Assembly: GCA_035997045.1 (NCBI GenBank)
Contig: DASYIY010000014.1
Span: 1 to 64,000 of the forward strand
From: VRUE01 sp035997045
GTDB taxonomy: Bacteria > Actinomycetota > Thermoleophilia > Solirubrobacterales > 70-9
Direction of reading: 5' to 3'
Length of the DNA stretch: 64,000 nt
Shown here: positions 62,692 to 64,000 of the stretch, piece after piece
Numbering within the stretch: the first letter of the stretch is position 1
Layout of the letters: each line of letters opens with the position of its first letter
Notes under the pieces: generated by a model
What the model saw: only the letters and a program-made list of their open reading frames with translations
Told to the model about the DNA's origin: nothing
Database searches by the model: none
Translations under genes and position numbers: made by a program

Positions 62692-62728
62692 AGTGTAACG
62701 AACATACGTTCTTGGCGAACACACGTTC
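62692..62728 (-). promoter_or_regulatory. SOS (LexA-type) promoter with tandem boxes
   Basis: GAACATACGTTC (62700-62711) and GAACACACGTTC (62717-62728) both match the Gram-positive/actinobacterial LexA box GAAC-N4-GTTC, 17 bp apart. On the minus strand TACACT (62697-62692) follows as -10, so the boxes cover the -35 region of the basic-protein gene. Confidence 0.8.
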
Positions 62729-62750
62729 TTAAACCTGTAGGGGCGCTTGG

Positions 62751-63575
62751 TTACTGGGCGCTGCGGGCGATTGCCAGGCCCTGCTCTCCGGCAGCGGCGG
62801 CGATCGGGTAGCGGGCGTCAAGGCCAAGCGAAGCCTGCTCCAAGGCGAGATCGCCGAAGCTCACCCGTCCGCCGGCCTCGCGCACGATCAGCTGTGCGGC
62901 GGCTGCGTCGACCGAACGGCACGACCGCAGGCTGGCCATCGCGTCGAAGCGAGCGGCCGCGACGTAGGCAGCGCTGATCGCGATCGAGCCGACCACCCGC
63001 AGGCGGTAGACGCGGCCGGCCAGCGCTTCCAGCGCCGGCAGCGCCCACTCCGGCTCCGCCGACTCGAGCCCGAGCAGCTCGATCTTCTCGGCGTCGTCCG
63101 GGCCGACTTCAATTCGTTCACCGTTGAGCTTCGCGCCCTCGCCGCGCCGGGCGACGAATTCCTCGCCCGCGCCGAAGTCGAAGACGTAGCCGAACTCGAC
63201 CTCGGCCATCGAGTCGCCGGTGGCGACGGCGATGCTGAGGCTGTGGGAGGGCAGGGTGCGGCGGGCGTTGAGCGAGCCGTCGATCGGATCGATCACCACC
63301 CGGACCGGGCCACCTTCGCCGAAGGAGACCTCGCCGCGCTCCTCGGAGACCGCGACGAACGAGGCTCCCTGCGCCGCCAGCGCCTCCAGCTCGGCGAAGA
63401 CCGCGTCCTCGCAGCGGCGGTCGATCGCCAGGGTCCGATCGCCCCCCTCGCCAACCCCCTCGTAGACCGTGCGATCGGCAACCCCGCGCACCTCGTCGAA
63501 GATCGCCCGCTGCGCCGCCACGGCGCGGCGACAGATTCCCAGCCAGTCTGCGGAAAAAACGTCCACCGAGGCCAT
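62751..63575 (-). CDS. Inositol monophosphatase-family phosphatase
   Basis: A ~274-residue Mg-dependent phosphatase. Metal-site motifs are SEERGEVSF (Glu), VVIDPIDGSLNARRTLPSHS near residue 85, and CRSVDAAAAQLIVREAGG near residue 230. The final motif differs from the usual WDxAAG (SVDAAA in place of W-D-x-A), so the substrate may be other than inositol phosphate. ATG 63575 is preferred; GTG 63593 is possible. Confidence 0.85.
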   Translation of the reverse strand: MASVDVFSADWLGICRRAVAAQRAIFDEVRGVADRTVYEGVGEGGDRTLAIDRRCEDAVFAELEALAAQGASFVAVSEERGEVSFGEGGPVRVVIDPIDGSLNARRTLPSHSLSIAVATGDSMAEVEFGYVFDFGAGEEFVARRGEGAKLNGERIEVGPDDAEKIELLGLESAEPEWALPALEALAGRVYRLRVVGSIAISAAYVAAARFDAMASLRSCRSVDAAAAQLIVREAGGRVSFGDLALEQASLGLDARYPIAAAAGEQGLAIARSAQ

Positions 63576-63610
63576 CCTATGGAGGCCGCGCACTCGCTAG
63601 CGTTGGGGGC

Positions 63611-64000
63611 ATGCTCGCTCTCGCCGAGGCCCAGCAACGCGCCGTCCAGCACGGCGCTGGTCCGCTGCTGCTGCAGGGTGCCGCCGGAACGGGCAAGACC
63701 GAGGCCCTGGCCCGCCGCTTCGCACGCCTTGCGGAGGAGGGCGTCGCCCCCGGGCAGATCCTCGTTCTGGCCTCTAACCGGCCGACCGCGCGGCGCCTGC
63801 AAAAACGCGTCGAAGCATTGCTGCCGGGCTCCTATGAGGAGCTCTGGATCGGAATCTGGGACGAGCTCGGCGAACGGCTCCTGCGCGAGCACTCGACCGC
63901 GGCCGGTCTCGATCCCTTCTTCGACGTCCTCGGCCCTGCCGAGCGCCTGGCGATCCTGCTGGACCGTCTCGACGACCTTCCCCTTCGCAACCAGGAAATC
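63611..64000 (+). CDS. UvrD/Rep-type superfamily 1 DNA helicase (5' part)
   Basis: The first 130 residues of a helicase, cut by the window edge. AEAQQRAVQHGAGPLLLQGA is the Q-motif region, AAGTGKTEALARRFARL the Walker A, and LVLASNRPTARRLQKRVEAL motif Ia. ATG 63611 follows TAGCGT (63598-63603) by 7 nt and is leaderless. It is divergent from the phosphatase gene. AddA/AdnA-like or UvrD-like cannot be distinguished from this part. Confidence 0.85.
   Translation, partial: MLALAEAQQRAVQHGAGPLLLQGAAGTGKTEALARRFARLAEEGVAPGQILVLASNRPTARRLQKRVEALLPGSYEELWIGIWDELGERLLREHSTAAGLDPFFDVLGPAERLAILLDRLDDLPLRNQEI

Overview
The window is high-GC bacterial chromosome with dense, mostly single-gene or short-operon organisation. 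The gene content points to an actinobacterium, most likely class Thermoleophilia (Solirubrobacterales or relatives). The pointers are a fused E2-E1 2-oxoglutarate dehydrogenase of the Kgd/OdhA type, a decaprenyl-phosphate phosphoribosyltransferase-like UbiA protein, an AcrA1-like two-domain reductase, a c-di-AMP (ydaO) riboswitch upstream of an NlpC/P60 protein, and several secreted proteins with decapeptide repeats. The class assignment is inference; no rRNA or tRNA gene was seen.

Layout. 1-2433: end of a nuo operon (NuoM, NuoN). 2481-14488: acyl-CoA synthetase, AEC transporter, VOC protein, tandem-domain ThyX-like protein, membrane and CBS proteins, TetR with a divergent CrtA-like protein, a flippase-like membrane protein, a sulfotransferase and a RibD-type reductase. 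14540-16987: an acyl-CoA dehydrogenase followed by a nucleotidyltransferase/HTH toxin-antitoxin-like pair bracketed by 52-bp direct repeats. 16989-22450: four decapeptide-repeat surface proteins interrupted by an APH-like kinase and a two-component pair. 22553-31797: DeaD helicase, quinone reductase, PfkB kinase, citrate synthase, UbiA, a second nucleotidyltransferase pair and an AGPS-like flavoprotein. 31823-42524: AcrA1-like reductase, giant Kgd, a candidate small RNA, aconitase and an SDR. 42635-47438: riboswitch with NlpC/P60 protein and a potABCD-type polyamine transporter. 47457-50429: four TetR regulators. 50470-54765: acyl-CoA carboxylase beta chain, a decayed DUF559 gene between hairpins, and a B12-dependent mutase large subunit. 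54908-64000: secreted proteins, UDP-glucuronate decarboxylase, a membrane-anchored sigma/anti-sigma fusion with a secreted partner, a LexA-boxed basic protein, an inositol phosphatase and the start of a UvrD-type helicase.

Metabolism. Citrate synthase, aconitase and the Kgd fusion supply TCA steps. Acyl-CoA synthetase, acyl-CoA dehydrogenase, acyl-CoA carboxylase and the acyl-CoA mutase fit fatty-acid and propionate-type metabolism feeding the cycle and the NADH dehydrogenase.

Expression style. More than 20 genes have a TANNNT -10-like hexamer ending only 6-10 nt before the start codon, with no Shine-Dalgarno sequence, which implies leaderless mRNAs. Two divergent pairs share one symmetrical TANNNTA box. 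Secreted-protein genes instead carry clear Shine-Dalgarno leaders.

The best candidates for something new are the TA pair between 52-bp repeats at the 3' end of an acyl-CoA dehydrogenase gene, the DUF559 gene whose start and stop codons lie inside matching inverted hairpins, two ~115-bp nested palindromes of the same architecture, and the shared bidirectional leaderless promoters.
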